A stretch of DNA of 64,000 bases, from contig OZ242030.1 in the NCBI GenBank assembly GCA_965205055.1, forward strand, positions 3,286,001 to 3,350,000. Direction: 5' to 3'. The DNA comes from CBDBBY01 sp965205055 (GTDB lineage: Bacteria; Pseudomonadota; Alphaproteobacteria; Rhodobacterales; Rhodobacteraceae). Below, one piece after another: positions 44,342 to 53,421 of this stretch. A program made the position numbers and the translations under genes. Within the stretch, counting starts at the first letter, position 1. The number at the start of each line of letters is the position of its first letter. The notes under the pieces were generated by a model, which saw only the letters and a program-made list of their open reading frames with translations, ran no database searches and had not been told where the DNA came from.

Positions 44342-46006
44342 ATGAGTACCGACAATATTGATACAAAACTTCTCGAAACATCGACCGATTTGCTCGGTAA
44401 TGAACAAAAGTACAAGCAAGCGCTACGGTTACTTCTCGACTGGATGGGGGACCGAAAAGATCACCATATTGCTCAGCGAATAAAAATGGGTACAAGCACT
44501 TCTTACCTTGTCACTGTATCGCTTGGATGGATTGCCGAAAACGTTTATTTTGCTCGCGATCTCCCACTTTTTAAGAAGCACTTAAAGGACAATTCCAAAG
44601 CAATCAATATAAATGCCACCACGATGGCATTTTTGCAACAACGGGAAATTGATCACTCACGCCAAAAACCCATGTCATTATATTTGGCAACCAGAGAGCA
44701 TCACAAATTTCCACCGCTTTTATTGGTTGCATACCAACATTGGGCATATGATCTTAATCACGATAACTGGGATTCGCGCGGTTATGCAACGAAAGCATCA
44801 ATTAACGTAGAATACATTGACTCTAAATCAGCTGTTGTAGACTTGGACGTAACTGGCACCCATTATTTCGCATTGGATGGTCAACATCGTCTTTTAGCGA
44901 TAAAGGGATTAAAAGAAATACTGCAAAATGGCCGACTTAATGCAAAAAAAAGGGACGGAACAGTAGTTTTAAGAAAAGACATAACTCGCGAGGAAATTGA
45001 ACGTTATTTGGAAGAGCAAAACACTGACCCTAGTAAGTTGCAGGGCGCGATGGATGAGATTATGGGAATCGAAATCATTCCAGCTGTGCAGCACAGGGAA
45101 ACCTTTAAGAATTCCGTTTCGAGATTACGAAATGTGTTTGTTGATGTAAACGAGAATGCAAAGCGGCTGACATCAGGTCAAATTAGCATGCTCGATGAAA
45201 ACAACGGATTCAGGATCGTTGCACGAACGATAATGATCGAGCATCGATTGTTTAAGGGACACAATAACGAATTAAATGTCGACACAAACAGCAACCAATT
45301 GAGTGAAAACTCACCGAAATATACTACGCTTAAAACCCTTGTATCAATTACGGAAGCGTACTTAGGGGACAGTGGTAGATTTAGTGCATGGAAAGATGCT
45401 ATTCTTGACTTGAAGGGGAGTCGGGGAGTTGGTTTGCTTCGTCCAGAAGACAACGAAATTGAAGAAGGGGTATCGCAGTTATCGGTATATTTCGACAATT
45501 TGGCAACTCTTCCATCTCACGAGAAAATGATTTCATATTTTTCTACCAACGGTACTAGTGGAACTCCTCCAGATAAATTAAGGGGTGGTGAAGGGAGAAA
45601 TATACTTTTCCGACCTATTGCTCAATTTGCGCTAGCTCGGGCAATCGCACGTCTAGAAATGGAAGACGGTGCGAATTTATCGGACATAATGGAAAAAATA
45701 TCTTATCATGAGGAGCTAGGCGAGCTAGACCTGGTCAGAAAGAATGCACCATGGTTTGGTATCTTGTGTGATCCATTGGAACTAAAAATCCGCCGCCATA
45801 AGAGATATGACGAGCTGTGCACTGAGATGTTTGTGTACCTACTTGGCGGGGGTTTTAGTGATAGTGATCGGAAGGACAAACTCCGCAAGGAATGTTTTGA
45901 AGCGAGGAGATCTGATGCACTGGCGCCTTCAAGCGAGCAAGATGCATGGGATTTTACCGGTAACCTGCGGAAGGAAAATTTTTTTAAGCTTCCAGATCCA
46001 TGGTAA
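44342..46006 (+). CDS. DGQHR-domain (DndB-like) protein
   Basis: A 554-residue protein with the DGQHR signature in THYFALDGQHRLLAIKGLKE at about 173-192, followed by FVDVNENAKRLTSGQISMLD at about 262-281, where DndB-type proteins have a conserved D-N segment. It is longer than the DndB encoded at 48342 and clearly distinct from it. DGQHR proteins are found with DNA phosphorothioation, 7-deazaguanine modification and other defence loci, where DndB is a regulator or a modification-related ATPase. GGAGG at 44330-44334 is seven bases before ATG 44342 (ATG 44339 also possible). It overlaps the RelA/SpoT-type gene by seven bases, so the two proteins are coexpressed. A+T-rich composition suggests transfer. 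Confidence 0.85.
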   Translation: MSTDNIDTKLLETSTDLLGNEQKYKQALRLLLDWMGDRKDHHIAQRIKMGTSTSYLVTVSLGWIAENVYFARDLPLFKKHLKDNSKAININATTMAFLQQREIDHSRQKPMSLYLATREHHKFPPLLLVAYQHWAYDLNHDNWDSRGYATKASINVEYIDSKSAVVDLDVTGTHYFALDGQHRLLAIKGLKEILQNGRLNAKKRDGTVVLRKDITREEIERYLEEQNTDPSKLQGAMDEIMGIEIIPAVQHRETFKNSVSRLRNVFVDVNENAKRLTSGQISMLDENNGFRIVARTIMIEHRLFKGHNNELNVDTNSNQLSENSPKYTTLKTLVSITEAYLGDSGRFSAWKDAILDLKGSRGVGLLRPEDNEIEEGVSQLSVYFDNLATLPSHEKMISYFSTNGTSGTPPDKLRGGEGRNILFRPIAQFALARAIARLEMEDGANLSDIMEKISYHEELGELDLVRKNAPWFGILCDPLELKIRRHKRYDELCTEMFVYLLGGGFSDSDRKDKLRKECFEARRSDALAPSSEQDAWDFTGNLRKENFFKLPDPW

Positions 46007-46971
46007 ATGACTCATCAAATGCATCAAGTGAAGGGTGCGAGTTTCCTACTGATCTTGCTTTAGGTAGCATGGGTCAAGTTAGTCGTGCGAGTAAGAAACT
46101 CTGTCAATCTCCTCATGATAATGAAGCACTTATTATTTTGGATTCTTACCGGCGATTTAGACTCGCTTGCGTGAAGACAAGTTTGTCACTTTTGAGATCG
46201 GCACATCTGCCTAACCGCACACTAATAAGTGCACGACTCAAACGCGTTTGGAGTATCTACCGGAAAATGACACGAAGTCATTGCGATGTCATTCCTGCCA
46301 ACCGAATGGATGATATTATTGGCTTTCGGATTATTTGCGAATCTTATTCGGAGGCAATAAGCGTTGGGGAGCGGTTTGCCGAAATGGATGGTGCGACGAT
46401 GAAGATAAAGGATTACGTCGGAAATGCACACCCGAGCGGCAGCGGTTATAGAGCAGTACATGTAATAGCTAAGTTTAATCAGCCATTCAGGAACACGTCA
46501 GTTGTGGCACGGTTTGAAATACAAATTCGAACGTGGTTTCAACATCTTTGGGCGTGTTGGTGTGAGTCTCTAGGGGAACAAATTAAGGAATTTGATACTA
46601 ATTTGGAACAGCGTATTGACGATAAAACCAAGAAGACTATGGATAGTCTAATATCGATGTCTGAAAGGATTGCGGATTGGGAAGAAGTAAATCAAGAAAA
46701 AAGCCAATTTGATCTACCGCGGCTTGGTGATCTGTATCAGGTAGCTGTTGCAACCATCCAACCGGAGGGCAAAAAGTTACTTGTTCAGTACGGTACAGAC
46801 GTAAATGTTGCATTTGACAACGTTCGCTACAACGAAACAAAAAAGCTTCATTCTTTGCTTCTGCTAGGGGTTGATGTGGAGGACCGCGATCTCGAGTGCT
46901 TATTGAGTATGACCCATCCAAAGTTTGTTGGCAGCAAATTTACTTATCCAGAAGACTGGATGCCCAATTAA
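46000..46971 (+). CDS. RelA/SpoT-type nucleotide synthetase domain protein
   Basis: A 323-residue protein with a (p)ppGpp-synthetase-type domain at about 65-200. Motifs kept: ANRMDDIIGFRIIC (the metal-binding R-x-D-x-x-G-x-R-type segment), VGNAHPSGSGYRAVHVIA (GYRAVH), and FEIQIRTWFQHLWACWCESL (EIQIRT...HLWA). No hydrolase, TGS or ACT domain is present, so it resembles stand-alone small alarmone synthetases and the toxSAS/CapRel toxins of phage defence. The C-terminal 110 residues are not assigned. Its start lies inside the end of the DGQHR gene; the pair converges on dndA. Function as a phage-triggered effector is inferred. Confidence 0.85.
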   Translation: MVNDSSNASSEGCEFPTDLALGSMGQVSRASKKLCQSPHDNEALIILDSYRRFRLACVKTSLSLLRSAHLPNRTLISARLKRVWSIYRKMTRSHCDVIPANRMDDIIGFRIICESYSEAISVGERFAEMDGATMKIKDYVGNAHPSGSGYRAVHVIAKFNQPFRNTSVVARFEIQIRTWFQHLWACWCESLGEQIKEFDTNLEQRIDDKTKKTMDSLISMSERIADWEEVNQEKSQFDLPRLGDLYQVAVATIQPEGKKLLVQYGTDVNVAFDNVRYNETKKLHSLLLLGVDVEDRDLECLLSMTHPKFVGSKFTYPEDWMPN

Positions 46972-47022
46972 AATCCGGTTAAGCAAACCCCATTGTAATG
47001 GATGCCGGGGCTTGGGAAGTCA

Positions 47023-48192
47023 TCAAGTCAGAGAAGAAATACGCAATGCTATTGCTGGCCAATCGACATCTATTGTCATGTGGCACCACGACATCCGCAC
47101 AGCCCCTGCAACATCTGAATCTGAAAGACCCATAGCCGTTAAAACGTGACTAGGTTCATAGCTCTGTGAAGTGCAAGCTGATCCGTTCGAAATAGCGATT
47201 AGATCCTTTAGCCCAACCATCAACGCCTCCGAGTCCACTCCATCAACTGAGAAGTTTAGCACATGAGGCATAATTCGTTCGCTAGCGCCGTTAATGCGGA
47301 TCCCGAGCGGCAAAAACGCATCCAGCAAAGCATTTCGGACATTGATACATCTAGAGAGTCGTATCGAGTGGTCTCGTAAGGCAATTTCTGCAGCGAATCC
47401 CATCCCCGCGATAAGGGGAACAGGGAGCGTACCGTGCCGCAGCCCTGCTTCTTGTCCTCCGCCGAAAGCTAATGGTTTTAGCGGCACCTTGCGGAAATTG
47501 CGGCGACGGACAATAAGACCGCCGACGCCTACGGGGCCAAAGATCTTGTGAGAACTGACCGCAATCATGTCAATCCGATCATTTCGCAACATCTCGAGCT
47601 CTTTGCCAAACCCTTGTGCTGCGTCTACATGAAAATACGCGGGATGATCCCCAAGCGCACCCGCGATTTCAGCGATTGGCTGGATAACTCCCGTCTCATT
47701 GTTTGCGTGCATGATCGATACCAAGGCGGTGTTCGCGCGAAGCGAATCACGAACCGCATCCGCGGTAACTAGTCCAGATGATTCGGGGCGAACTAGTGAA
47801 ACCGCAAACCCGCGTCTTTCGAGTTCATGCAGTGGTTCTAGAACAGCTTTGTGCTCAATCGCGGTCGAGACAATATGTCGCTTCCCCTCATTGAAAGCAT
47901 GTTCTGCAAGGCCTAGTATGGCAATGTTGTTGCTTTCTGTCGCGCCGCTCGTAAAATAGACATCTTCCGGCTGGGAACATACAACCGATGCAACTTGTTC
48001 ACGCGCTTTACGAACGGCTATTTTGGCCGTCAGACCGAATTTGTGGGTTCTGCTTCCAAAATTGCCAGGCTCTTCGGTCCAGATTCGGTTCATCTCCTCG
48101 AGTACTTCCGGCTCAATAGGGGTCGTTGCATTGCAATCAAGATATACAGGACCGACAGTGTTGGCGCTTCGGGCTTCTACAACCTGGTTCAT
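47023..48192 (-). CDS. dndA: Cysteine desulfurase of the phosphorothioation system
   Basis: A 389-residue PLP-dependent NifS/IscS-type desulfurase: YLDCNATTPIEPEVLEEMNR at the start, PLP lysine in VSSHKIFGPVGVGGL, catalytic cysteine in SNGSACTSQSYEPSHVL. It delivers sulfur to DndC for DNA backbone modification. It is divergent from dndB with 149 bases between the starts, exactly the arrangement of characterised dnd loci, which is the reason for assigning it as dndA and not iscS. It converges with the RelA/SpoT-type gene; the 51-base gap holds no obvious terminator. Confidence 0.92.
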   Translation of the reverse strand: MNQVVEARSANTVGPVYLDCNATTPIEPEVLEEMNRIWTEEPGNFGSRTHKFGLTAKIAVRKAREQVASVVCSQPEDVYFTSGATESNNIAILGLAEHAFNEGKRHIVSTAIEHKAVLEPLHELERRGFAVSLVRPESSGLVTADAVRDSLRANTALVSIMHANNETGVIQPIAEIAGALGDHPAYFHVDAAQGFGKELEMLRNDRIDMIAVSSHKIFGPVGVGGLIVRRRNFRKVPLKPLAFGGGQEAGLRHGTLPVPLIAGMGFAAEIALRDHSIRLSRCINVRNALLDAFLPLGIRINGASERIMPHVLNFSVDGVDSEALMVGLKDLIAISNGSACTSQSYEPSHVLTAMGLSDSDVAGAVRMSWCHMTIDVDWPAIALRISSLT

Positions 48193-48341
48193 GGCACTAT
48201 TCTTCCCTGACTTGACTGCATCAAAACCGGATGCCGCACAAGAGGCAATCCGTCGCGCAGAATTTGGTCATGCCCACCTCGTAACAGTCGGCAGGGTATG
48301 CTAATTTTCTGCCTATACATGAATAAATTGGATTGTTTCCG
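48193..48341. promoter_or_regulatory. Divergent dndA-dndB promoter region
   Basis: This gap must hold both promoters. In other dnd loci DndB represses from this region. Loose inverted similarity (CATGCCC and GGGTATG, about 18 bases apart, 48266-48299) is the only candidate operator that I see. Confidence 0.45.
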
Positions 48342-49442
48342 ATGGCCACTGACTTCGAGTATGTATTCCCTGCGATTCGGGGAATTCAAGCGAAACGCGA
48401 GTACTACGCGTCAATGTGCCCACTACGGCTTATTCCAAAGCTGTTCATCTTTGACGGCATAGAAACAGCTCCCGAGCTGCGTGCACAGCGCCAACTCAGC
48501 CAAGTTCGTATCCCGGAAATATCCCGCTACATTCTAGAGAACCCTGACGACTATGTCTTCTCCGCATTGACGGCGTCTATTGATGGAGAAATCGTCTTCA
48601 AACAGACGGGAGGCACAGAGACGGCGAATCGGCTCGGAATTCTCCATGTACCAATGGCTTCCCGCTTTGTCATCAATGACGGCCAACACAGACGCGCCGC
48701 CATTGAACTGGCGTTGGAAAGCTATCCCGAAATCGGCGAAGAGACGATCACTGTAGTTTTCTTTCGCGACGTGGAATTAAAGCGCAGCCAGCAGATGTTT
48801 GCCGATCTCAACCGCTTTTCCGTTCGTCCGTCTAAATCGCTAAACCTCCTCTACGATCACCGTGATACTACAGCCCAAATTACTAAAACTCTTATAGGGA
48901 GATCATCATTATTCGGCGGCTTGGTTGAATTAAAGAATGCTACTCTCTCCTGCAATTCTGCGAAATTGTTTACACTAAGTGCTCTTTACAACGCAACCAA
49001 CGAGTTGCTGAAAGATCTTTGCCTTGAGGAGCCACGTGAAGCAGCCGAATTAGCGTTTAGTTTTTGGGTAGAGGTTGCCCAACAGATAAAAGAATGGCGT
49101 TATGTCAAAGAAGGACGCCAAGCAGCTAATGAGGTAAGAACCGACTACATCCACACTCATGGTGTCGCACTTCAAGCCTTGGCTCGAGTCGGCAGTTTGC
49201 TCGTTCTTCAATATCCTGAGGACTGGAAAAAAGAAATTGGCCGAATAGTAAATATCGACTGGAGGCGAAATAACGCGGAGTTGTGGGAAGGTCGCGCATT
49301 GCTTGCCGGACGGATCCGTATGTCTCAGAACAATATCACGCTTACCGCAAATGCAATTAAGAATTGCTTGGGGCTTCCTTTGACCCCAGTTGAGCAGCGA
49401 ATTGAGGATTATTTTGGAAGGAACTTGCACAATGGGATCTGA
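48342..49442 (+). CDS. dndB: DndB, regulator/accessory of phosphorothioation
   Basis: A 366-residue DGQHR protein: YVFPAIRGIQAKREYYASMC at the start, FVINDGQHRRAAIELALESY at about 109-128, and MFADLNRFSVRPSKSLNLLY at about 152-171. This is the standard DndB arrangement; DndB controls dnd transcription and has ATPase activity in studied systems. ATG 48342 fits the family start. The end overlaps dndC by 11 bases. Confidence 0.93.
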   Translation: MATDFEYVFPAIRGIQAKREYYASMCPLRLIPKLFIFDGIETAPELRAQRQLSQVRIPEISRYILENPDDYVFSALTASIDGEIVFKQTGGTETANRLGILHVPMASRFVINDGQHRRAAIELALESYPEIGEETITVVFFRDVELKRSQQMFADLNRFSVRPSKSLNLLYDHRDTTAQITKTLIGRSSLFGGLVELKNATLSCNSAKLFTLSALYNATNELLKDLCLEEPREAAELAFSFWVEVAQQIKEWRYVKEGRQAANEVRTDYIHTHGVALQALARVGSLLVLQYPEDWKKEIGRIVNIDWRRNNAELWEGRALLAGRIRMSQNNITLTANAIKNCLGLPLTPVEQRIEDYFGRNLHNGI

Positions 49443-50982
49443 TCTTAAAAACGATGTATCGGTTTTTACGCGCCTCGGCTTCAAACAGTCGATTGCCGAA
49501 CTCTTGCGGGAAGTTGTTGCACTCTACGAAAGTGACCGCATACCTTGGGTTGTTGGCTACAGCGGAGGAAAAGACTCTACTGCCACATTGCAATTAATTT
49601 GGCTTGCGCTATCGGAAATGCCCAAAGAGAAAATGGTAAAACCGGTTTATGTAATCAGCACGGATACTTTAGTTGAGAATCCTATTGTTGCACTTTGGGT
49701 ATCAAAATCACTTATGAATATTGAAGCCGCTGCTAGGAAAAAAGGTTTGCCAATTACTGCCCACCGCTTGACGCCCGAAATCGAAAATTCCTTTTGGGTA
49801 AACCTAATTGGTCGTGGCTATCCTGCGCCTCGTCCGAAATTTCGTTGGTGCACAGAACGCCTTAAGATCCAACCTTCCACTCGCTTCATTCGTTCGGTTG
49901 TTCAGGCTCATGGCGAAGCAATTCTGGTTCTCGGCTCCAGAAAGGCTGAAAGTCGAAAACGGGCGCAAGTTATGGAGAAATTTGAGCGCAGGCGTGTTCG
50001 AGATAAGTTGAGTCCCAACAGTAGTCTACCCAATTCATTAGTGTTCACGCCGCTTGAAGACTGGTCCAATGACGATGTATGGCTGTTTCTAATGCAAATT
50101 GCTAATCCATGGGGATACAACAACAAGGATCTTCTGACTATGTACCAAGGAGCATCCGCTGACGGCGAATGTCCACTTGTTGTAGATACTACTACGCCGA
50201 GTTGTGGTGATAGCCGCTTCGGTTGCTGGGTATGCACCCTCGTGGAGAGGGACAAGTCAATGCAAGCAATGATTCAGAACGATGAAGAAAAAGAGTGGAT
50301 GCTACCGCTCTTGGAACTCCGCAACGAATTGGATCCACCCAAGACAATTGATGCCGACCGATCTTTGCGTGACTTTCGACGTATGAATGGTGCAGTCCAG
50401 TTGTTTCGTGGCCGACCTATTCCAGGTCCTTATAAGCAGGAGGTTCGTGCTGATTGGCTCCGAAAGGTTTTGCATGCCCAATGCTATATTCGGGAACACG
50501 GACCAACCGAAGTTAGTAACATTGAATTGATTAGTCTGCGGGAGTTGGATGAAATCCGCCGCATTTGGGTTGTAGAAAAACACGAACTTGAGGACAATTT
50601 GCCGCGAGTTTATGAAGAGGCAACCGGGGAACATTTTCCGGGTCGTAAGCTCGATGATAACAGAATCTTTAGCACTACCGAATTGGAGATCCTCCAAGAC
50701 GTGTGCGGAAATGATGAACTTCATTATCAATTAATGAGGGAGCTGCTGTCCGTTGAAAAAAGATACAAGTCGATGCTGAGGCGACCAGGGCTATTTGAAG
50801 CCATTGATCAAGCATTTAGACGGCATTATTATAAAAACGAAGATGATGCGATAGAGTTGGCGGTATCCAAACGACAAGCACTTGATGACGCACATCGACA
50901 TGCGTTTCAATATAGTGATCCTATGATCCAAAGAGTGTCTGAAGTTCACTTGGACGTCAGATCGACGCCAGGTGCAAAATGA
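49432..50982 (+). CDS. dndC: DndC, sulfurtransferase/ATP pyrophosphatase
   Basis: A 516-residue PAPS-reductase-fold protein. The PP-loop is VGYSGGKDSTATLQLIWLAL at about 37-56. Cysteines for the iron-sulfur cluster occur in FRWCTERLK and in SCGDSRFGCWVCTLVERD at about 255-272. It activates the DNA phosphate and carries sulfur from DndA. GGAAGGA precedes ATG 49432. The end overlaps dndD by four bases. Confidence 0.94.
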   Translation: MGSDLKNDVSVFTRLGFKQSIAELLREVVALYESDRIPWVVGYSGGKDSTATLQLIWLALSEMPKEKMVKPVYVISTDTLVENPIVALWVSKSLMNIEAAARKKGLPITAHRLTPEIENSFWVNLIGRGYPAPRPKFRWCTERLKIQPSTRFIRSVVQAHGEAILVLGSRKAESRKRAQVMEKFERRRVRDKLSPNSSLPNSLVFTPLEDWSNDDVWLFLMQIANPWGYNNKDLLTMYQGASADGECPLVVDTTTPSCGDSRFGCWVCTLVERDKSMQAMIQNDEEKEWMLPLLELRNELDPPKTIDADRSLRDFRRMNGAVQLFRGRPIPGPYKQEVRADWLRKVLHAQCYIREHGPTEVSNIELISLRELDEIRRIWVVEKHELEDNLPRVYEEATGEHFPGRKLDDNRIFSTTELEILQDVCGNDELHYQLMRELLSVEKRYKSMLRRPGLFEAIDQAFRRHYYKNEDDAIELAVSKRQALDDAHRHAFQYSDPMIQRVSEVHLDVRSTPGAK

Positions 50983-52970
50983 TCATCGATGAACTCGTTC
51001 TCCATAACTTTGGACTCTACGCTGGTCGCCAAAAAATACTCTTGACACCACCGGATGGAAATCGACCAATCATTTTGTTCGGAGGTTTAAATGGCCATGG
51101 AAAAACAACACTGTTGGACGCCATGCAGCTTTGTCTCTACGGGCCATTTGCGCGAATCTCCAACCGGGACGGGTTGGCATATAAGGATTGTTTGTCCCGC
51201 AGCACAAATCATGACTCTAAGGAAGGCAAGGCATCTATAGAGTTGGCCTTTCGTCATACGGTAGATGGAAAAGAGGACCGTTTTCGCTTGCACAGATCGT
51301 GGCAAAAGGGAGCGAATGGCTGTCGAGAGAGCCTTACCATCCTCAAAAATAGGTGCCGTGACGATTTGTTGGCTGAAAACTGGATTAGCCAAGTTGAAGA
51401 TCTTTTTCCTCCAAATATTGCCAATTTGTTCTTTTTTGACGGCGAGCAAGTCGAGGGTTATGCGGCTCGAGACACCTCAACGAAATTGATAGGGGCTGCA
51501 GTCCGCAACCTACTTGGACTCGACATAGTCGACCAATTAGATAAGGATATTCAAGTTTATCAGCGAAGGAAGTGGAGTGAGAATAAGGAAGACTCCCATC
51601 GTATTGAGATAGAGAAAACCGAAGCCGATCTGAAGGAGCTTCGTCGGAGAATTTCCGAAATGCGTCAGGATCAGGCTTCGTTAATGACGGCGCAGATCAT
51701 ACCTGCTCGTAAAAGCCTGGAAGCAGTCCAAGACGAATTTCGAAACCTCGGCGGCGAGCTATACGAGAATCGAATTAAGATTGAGCAAGAGGCGGTAGAA
51801 GCTGAACAGGCTGTTTACGACAACGCTACACAGCTGAAGGAACTAGCCTCCAGCGACCTGCCACTATTGCTGGTTTACAGTCTGCTGAATGATGTGTTTA
51901 AACGCGATATCGTCGAAGAGGAAACTCGTCGGTCGAGGGACGTTAGCATTCTCTTGGAAAAACGCGACGAACAGTTGCTGAAGCTATTGCGTGACTGGAA
52001 CGTCGACGCGAGCGCTCTTGGAACAGTTGAAACTTATCTTGGTTCGGATCGTGAACGACGCCGCAAGTTAGGCGGTCGCAGCACCAATCTAGATTTTCGA
52101 CCCGATGTACGCAACAACCTGCGGGATCTACTTGACGGTAGGCTTTCAGATTTGGAACGTACAGCAAGGTCTATGCTTGCAACATGGGAGGATGTAAGCG
52201 CGAGATTGGAACATGCGCGGGCGATGAAGGACAGCATTCCCGATAGTGATACAGTATTGGAAATTGCACGCCGCAGGGATCAGATAATTGGCAATATTGC
52301 TACTTTCGAAGCTGAAAACGCGGCTATAGAGAGTGAAATCCAACACTTGACCGGCAAAGCCGAGCGCACCGAACATGCATTAGTCCGTATTCTTGAAGCG
52401 AACTCGGCGAAAGAAAGTCTTCGAAATGAGCGTGCGCGCGCTTTTGAGCACGCCACTCGTGCGCGCAATTCACTCAGTAAGTTTAGGAATGCTGTGATCG
52501 CGCGCCATGTGCACAGGATTGAGCAGTTAGTGCTTGAAAGCTACCAGCAATTGCTACGTAAGGATGCATTGGTAACCCACCTCGAAATCGATCCGGAATC
52601 TTTCGTATTGACGCTTTATGGGCGTGGTGGTCACGAATTTGATGTCGACCAACTATCTGCTGGAGAAAGACAATTGCTTGCCGTTGCTTTGCTTTGGGGG
52701 CTTGCCAAGACTTCAGGGCGTCCGTTGCCGACTGCTATCGACACGCCTCTAGGGCGTCTAGATTCTGGTCATCGGAAGCATCTTGTGGAGAGGTATTTTC
52801 CTTTTGCAAGTCATCAAGTTCTTCTCTTTTCCACCGACGAAGAAATTGTCGGAACTCGCTTTAAAACACTAAAACCCTTTATTGGCCGCAGTTACCTTCT
52901 TGACTACGACGACGCTATTGGTAGCACGAAAATTGTAGATGGATACTTTGAAAATCTGAAGGTGCAGTAA
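50979..52970 (+). CDS. dndD: DndD, SMC/RecN-like ATPase
   Basis: A 663-residue SMC-like ATPase: Walker A GGLNGHGKTTLLDAMQLCLY at about 35-54, long coiled coil over about 195-510, signature LSAGERQLLAVALLWGLAK at about 560 and Walker B TAIDTPLGRLDSGH. It is thought to alter DNA structure or nick it during phosphorothioation. It is tightly packed with dndC (ATGA) and dndE (one-base overlap). Confidence 0.94.
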   Translation: MIIDELVLHNFGLYAGRQKILLTPPDGNRPIILFGGLNGHGKTTLLDAMQLCLYGPFARISNRDGLAYKDCLSRSTNHDSKEGKASIELAFRHTVDGKEDRFRLHRSWQKGANGCRESLTILKNRCRDDLLAENWISQVEDLFPPNIANLFFFDGEQVEGYAARDTSTKLIGAAVRNLLGLDIVDQLDKDIQVYQRRKWSENKEDSHRIEIEKTEADLKELRRRISEMRQDQASLMTAQIIPARKSLEAVQDEFRNLGGELYENRIKIEQEAVEAEQAVYDNATQLKELASSDLPLLLVYSLLNDVFKRDIVEEETRRSRDVSILLEKRDEQLLKLLRDWNVDASALGTVETYLGSDRERRRKLGGRSTNLDFRPDVRNNLRDLLDGRLSDLERTARSMLATWEDVSARLEHARAMKDSIPDSDTVLEIARRRDQIIGNIATFEAENAAIESEIQHLTGKAERTEHALVRILEANSAKESLRNERARAFEHATRARNSLSKFRNAVIARHVHRIEQLVLESYQQLLRKDALVTHLEIDPESFVLTLYGRGGHEFDVDQLSAGERQLLAVALLWGLAKTSGRPLPTAIDTPLGRLDSGHRKHLVERYFPFASHQVLLFSTDEEIVGTRFKTLKPFIGRSYLLDYDDAIGSTKIVDGYFENLKVQ

Positions 52971-53413
52971 TGGTAATCGATAATGTTCGAGTCTCCCAAA
53001 ATGCAAAGGAGCAACTTATCAAGATAAAACGAATCACAGGCATCCAGCATTGGAACGTACTTTGTCGTTGGGGATTTTGTATTTCGTTAGCAGAACCGAG
53101 AGCTCCGTCAATCACCGAATTTCCGTTAGACAGCAATGTTGAAATGAATTGGCGCGTGTTTGGCGGCCGCCACCCCGATCTCTATTTGGCACTCCTGAAG
53201 GAACGGATGAAACGTGATGGCTACCCTCTAGACTCCGAAACAATCTTACAACAATTTCGCCTACATCTGCATCGTGGCATTGCATACCTTGCAAATGATC
53301 ACAAAATCAACGGAATCACGGGCTTTATTTCCTTGGCGATTCAGTCACGAGAAAATCAAGACTGCAATGAAGATGTTGTAACGCTTCCAAATCTGGATGT
53401 ACATACATCTTAG
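52970..53413 (+). CDS. dndE: DndE, nicked-DNA-binding protein
   Basis: A 147-residue protein with the DndE pattern: VRVSQNAKEQLIKIKRITGI, HWNVLCRWGFCISLAEP, NWRVFGGRHPDLYLALLKER and HLHRGIAYLANDHK. DndE binds nicked DNA and completes the modification complex. It is a little longer than usual, and its stop lies only nine bases before the ISAs1 element. No dndFGH restriction genes follow. Confidence 0.92.
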   Translation: MVIDNVRVSQNAKEQLIKIKRITGIQHWNVLCRWGFCISLAEPRAPSITEFPLDSNVEMNWRVFGGRHPDLYLALLKERMKRDGYPLDSETILQQFRLHLHRGIAYLANDHKINGITGFISLAIQSRENQDCNEDVVTLPNLDVHTS

Positions 53414-53421
53414 GGGAATTT

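Noticed and set aside
46972..47022. A terminator between the RelA/SpoT-type gene and dndA
   Set aside because: CCCCATTG and GGGG segments pair poorly and no T-run follows on either strand.
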